Assembly (NCBI GenBank): GCA_039815415.1
Contig: JBCBZH010000088.1
Location: 1 to 14,439, forward strand
Source: JBCBZH01 sp039815415
GTDB lineage: Bacteria; Bacteroidota; Rhodothermia; Rhodothermales; Rubricoccaceae
Reading direction: 5' to 3'
DNA length: 14,439 bases
Of this stretch, positions 12,646 through 14,439 are shown piece by piece. The translations under genes and the position numbers were made by a program. The notes beneath the pieces are model-generated. The model had not been told where the DNA came from. It ran no database searches and saw only the letters and a list, made by a program, of their open reading frames with translations. Each line of letters opens with the position of its first letter. The stretch's first letter is position 1.

Positions 12646-14037
12646 CTACTCTGGAGTCTCCAGCTCGAAGCGCTTCATCAGCCGGTAGACTGTGGATCGG
12701 GTGATGCCCAGGCGGCGGGCCGTCTCCTCGATATTGCCGTCGCACACGCGGAGTGCGTGCTCAACAGCCCGCCGCTTCAGGTCGTCGATGGGGACGATCT
12801 CGTCCTTCGAGCTGGCGCCGTCGATGAGCGTGGCGGGAGGCAGCTCCGGCGTGTCCAGGCCATTCCCGAGGCCGAGGTCTCCGGGGACCAGCGTGTCGTC
12901 GTCGGAGAGAAGGGCGGCCCGCTCGATGGTGCTTTTGAGTTCACGAACATTGCCGGGCCAGGCGTACGCCAAAAGAGTGCGGCGGGCTGCGGGGGAGAGA
13001 CGTTTGTCTCCGAGGTCGGGGTGACGGGTGGTGTAGGCGGTCAGAAAGCGGTCAGCGAGCAGCAGAACGTCCGAGCCGCGCTCACGCAGCGGTGGAATCG
13101 GAATCGGGAACTGGACGAGGCGATAGTAGAGATCCTCGCGGAAGTCTCCGTCCTTGACCATTTGCGGGATGTCGCGGTGCGTGGCCGAGATGACGCGCAC
13201 GTCCACATCGAAGGCCTCTTTGCCCCCGATGCGCCGGACGGTTCCCTCCTGAAGCACACGCAGCAGCTTGGCCTGCAAGCTGGCATCGAGCTCGCCGATC
13301 TCGTCCAGGAAGAGCGTCCCGCCGTGGGCTTGCTCGAAGACCCCCTCGCGGCGAGCATGGGCCCCTGTGAAGCTGCCCTTCTCGTGGCCGAACAACTCAC
13401 TTTCCATCAGCTCGCGCGGGATGGCGGCGCTGTTGACCACCACGAAGGGGCCCCGTGCCCGCGGCGACCGCTGGTGAATGGCTTGGGCAATCAGTTCCTT
13501 GCCCGTTCCGCTCTCTCCGAGCACCGCAACTGGCAGGTCGCCCCGGACGGCCTTCGAGATCAGTCCGTGGACGCGCGCCATGCCTGCGCTCTCGCCGATG
13601 ATGTCGTCGCTCGGCACCTGGGCCTGCAGCCGCTCAATTTCGTCCACCAGCGCGAGGCGGTCAGCGGCGCGCCGGACGATGGCGGTGAGGCGCTCAGCCA
13701 CGTCGTCGCCCTTGACGAGGTAGTCGTCGGCGCCCTTCTCGATGGCTTCTAGAGCCGTCCGTACCACGGATTGCGCTGAGGCCATGACCACCGGCACGCC
13801 CGGACGGCGCTGCCGGATCTCTGGGAGGGCCGTCAGCCCGTCCATCTCCGGCATCACCAGATCGAGCACGACGAGGTCCGCCGGAGCACCACCGTCCAAG
13901 GCATCCAGAAACGCTGGGGCAGAGGCGTAGTGGGCTGTCTCGATGGAGCAGATCCGCATCCGCTTCAGCCGCATCGACAGCAGCTGAGCGTGGTCCGGAT
14001 CGTCATCAACGAGCGCGATATGGAGCGAACGGGGCAT
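12646..14037 (-). CDS. NtrC-family sigma54-dependent response regulator
   Basis: The 463-residue product has the three-domain order. The receiver (about 5-122) has acidic pocket DDD (11-13), phosphoacceptor Asp59 in VVLDLVMPEMDG, and Lys109. The AAA+ sigma54-interaction domain (about 146-375) has Walker A GESGTGKE (174-181), sigma54-contact loop GSFTGA (221-226; Ser instead of the usual Ala, a common variant), Walker B TLFLDEIGE (241-249), FREDLYYRL, and the sensor II region WPGNVREL. A Fis-type helix-turn-helix is at 434-457 (NIEETARRLGITRSTVYRLMKRF). After phosphorylation it should oligomerise and activate RNA polymerase-sigma54. The histidine kinase gene directly upstream on the same strand is the likely partner. 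The motif YLVKGDD replaces the more usual LPKP after the receiver Lys. Target genes are unknown; I found no convincing -24/-12 promoter in the window. Confidence 0.95.
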   Translation of the reverse strand: MPRSLHIALVDDDPDHAQLLSMRLKRMRICSIETAHYASAPAFLDALDGGAPADLVVLDLVMPEMDGLTALPEIRQRRPGVPVVMASAQSVVRTALEAIEKGADDYLVKGDDVAERLTAIVRRAADRLALVDEIERLQAQVPSDDIIGESAGMARVHGLISKAVRGDLPVAVLGESGTGKELIAQAIHQRSPRARGPFVVVNSAAIPRELMESELFGHEKGSFTGAHARREGVFEQAHGGTLFLDEIGELDASLQAKLLRVLQEGTVRRIGGKEAFDVDVRVISATHRDIPQMVKDGDFREDLYYRLVQFPIPIPPLRERGSDVLLLADRFLTAYTTRHPDLGDKRLSPAARRTLLAYAWPGNVRELKSTIERAALLSDDDTLVPGDLGLGNGLDTPELPPATLIDGASSKDEIVPIDDLKRRAVEHALRVCDGNIEETARRLGITRSTVYRLMKRFELETPE

Positions 14038-14223
14038 CCCTGAAGCTACGGAGCCATGCAGCGAGAGCGTGGAAACGCCAGCTCGAGGAAGAGGGGCTGG
14101 AACGAGAGAAGGGGCTGTAGGGGATCGTGTAGAGGCTATCCGCCTTCCCCGTCCCTTCCGTACTCTCCATCCTCGTCGCCCAAGACTCTCCCGTGTGCTG
14201 TTGCCTTGAGCTGACGATGGAGG
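14038..14223. other. Gap between histidine kinase and response regulator
   Basis: The 186-nt gap is long for a kinase-regulator operon. It contains an exact CGCCAGCTCGAG (14076-14087), a purine-rich stretch with two GGGGCTG copies, and the 9-nt-period pyrimidine repeat (14140-14175). No small gene is evident. Confidence 0.5.
14140..14175 (+). repeat. 9-nt-period pyrimidine repeat, second locus
   Basis: Four consecutive units opening with CC: CCGCCTTCC, CCGTCCCTT, CCGTACTCT, CCATCCTCG. The shared word CTCTCCATCCTC-like composition and 9-nt phase match the array at 5650-5703. As there, a purine-rich segment (14084-14123) precedes it. Confidence 0.5.
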
Positions 14224-14439
14224 TCACGCGTCTGCGCGGGGGAGCTGAACCGAGAATTGAGCGCCCCCGTCATCGCGGGTGGCGTAGCGGATCTGACCGC
14301 CCCAGTTTTCTGCGGTGATGCGGCAGAAGTAGAGGCCGAGCCCGGCCTTCCCAGGTGTCGTGGCACCCGTGGCTTTGCCCTGGCGAAGCCGGGTAAAGAG
14401 GTCTGCGATTTCATCGGGGGGCACACCGGGCCCGTCATC
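14224..14439 (-). CDS. Histidine kinase, C-terminal ATPase end (truncated by window)
   Basis: Seventy-one codons are visible, open at the right window edge. They contain the end of a GHKL ATPase domain: G1 box DDGPGVP at the very edge, an F-box-like LFTRLRQG, and the G2 box GLGLYFCRITAENWGGQI, ending after FSVQLPRADA. This is the ATP-binding domain of a sensor kinase; the dimerisation/phosphoacceptor and sensor parts lie outside. The NtrC-type regulator gene follows on the same strand after 186 nt, so it is the probable phosphotransfer partner. The GTG at 14424 is internal, not a start. Confidence 0.9.
   Translation of the reverse strand, partial: DDGPGVPPDEIADLFTRLRQGKATGATTPGKAGLGLYFCRITAENWGGQIRYATRDDGGAQFSVQLPRADA

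Larger units (their letters stand above)
1360..14087. repeat. Highly iterated 10/12-mer CGAGCTGGCG (family of 22 exact copies)
   Basis: Exact 12-mers CTCGAGCTGGCG (either strand): 1360-1371, 3675-3686, 4511-4522, 5343-5354, 6310-6321, 6523-6534, 9169-9180, 9488-9499, 12629-12640, 14076-14087. Additional exact 10-mers: 2125-2134, 2335-2344, 2356-2365, 3350-3359, 3706-3715, 4912-4921, 7671-7680, 7725-7734, 7791-7800, 10622-10631, 12262-12271, 12808-12817. Near copies: 1481-1490, 3201-3209, 8383-8391, 11220-11228, 12301-12310. Thirteen exact copies read CGAGCTGGCG on the plus strand and nine read the complement. Eight of 22 are in non-coding DNA, which is about 13% of the window. Inside genes they are read in more than one frame (RQLE, LELA, ASS). 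Confidence 0.9.

Noticed and set aside
12529..13752. A 407-codon plus-strand frame opposite the NtrC-type regulator
   Set aside because: The opposite strand encodes a full receiver-AAA-HTH protein; this frame has no coherent domain.
14361..14384. A GTGGCAC...TTTGC sequence resembling a sigma54 -24/-12 promoter
   Set aside because: The spacing between the GG and GC elements is wrong and it lies inside the kinase coding region.
1..14439. CRISPR array or insertion sequence
   Set aside because: No regularly spaced direct repeats of CRISPR length, no transposase-like protein and no terminal inverted repeats with target duplications were found.

Overview
This is a high-GC bacterial window (about 64% G+C by eye) with mixed gene orientation. 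The best guess is the Rhodothermota/Bacteroidota side of the tree. Supporting signs are a secreted protein with a type IX secretion (T9SS) C-terminal sorting domain, small lipoproteins including a fasciclin-domain one, an ABC permease fused to an M1 peptidase, and few recognisable Shine-Dalgarno sequences. The phylum is inferred; no rRNA or other phylogenetic marker is present.

Layout, left to right. (1) The end of a right-handed beta-helix protein with a phage tail-spike-like C-terminus (1-1082, +) runs up to a tRNA-Leu(CAA) (1207-1290, -) with a textbook intrinsic terminator. (2) A two-gene minus-strand operon (2640 to 1379) encodes an acidic lipoprotein and a T9SS cargo protein. (3) An acyl-CoA thioesterase II (2781-3665, +) converges on a FAS1 lipoprotein (4312-3794, -); two hairpins separate them. 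(4) An ABC exporter operon (4680-9303, +) encodes an ATPase and a 1200-residue permease/M1 aminopeptidase fusion. (5) A minus-strand accessory stretch holds a ParD/ParE toxin-antitoxin pair with a strong sigma70-like promoter, a macro-domain protein, an Ada-type alkylation-response regulator, and an isocitrate lyase/PEP mutase-family enzyme whose gene overlaps the Ada gene by 8 nt. (6) A two-component system on the minus strand: the C-terminal tail of a histidine kinase (window edge) followed by an NtrC-type sigma54 activator.

The most striking signal crosses all of these genes. The non-palindromic word CGAGCTGGCG occurs 22 times exactly, counting both orientations. Ten of the copies extend to the exact 12-mer CTCGAGCTGGCG. 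The density is about one per 650 bp, roughly two hundred times chance on a hand estimate, and copies are over-represented between genes. One pair forms an exact 11-bp inverted repeat just after a stop codon. This is how DNA uptake sequences (Neisseria DUS, Haemophilus USS) and the cyanobacterial HIP1 element look, and I know of no such element described for this kind of organism. A second, weaker pattern is a pyrimidine-rich tandem repeat with 9-nt period, present in two separate intergenic gaps.
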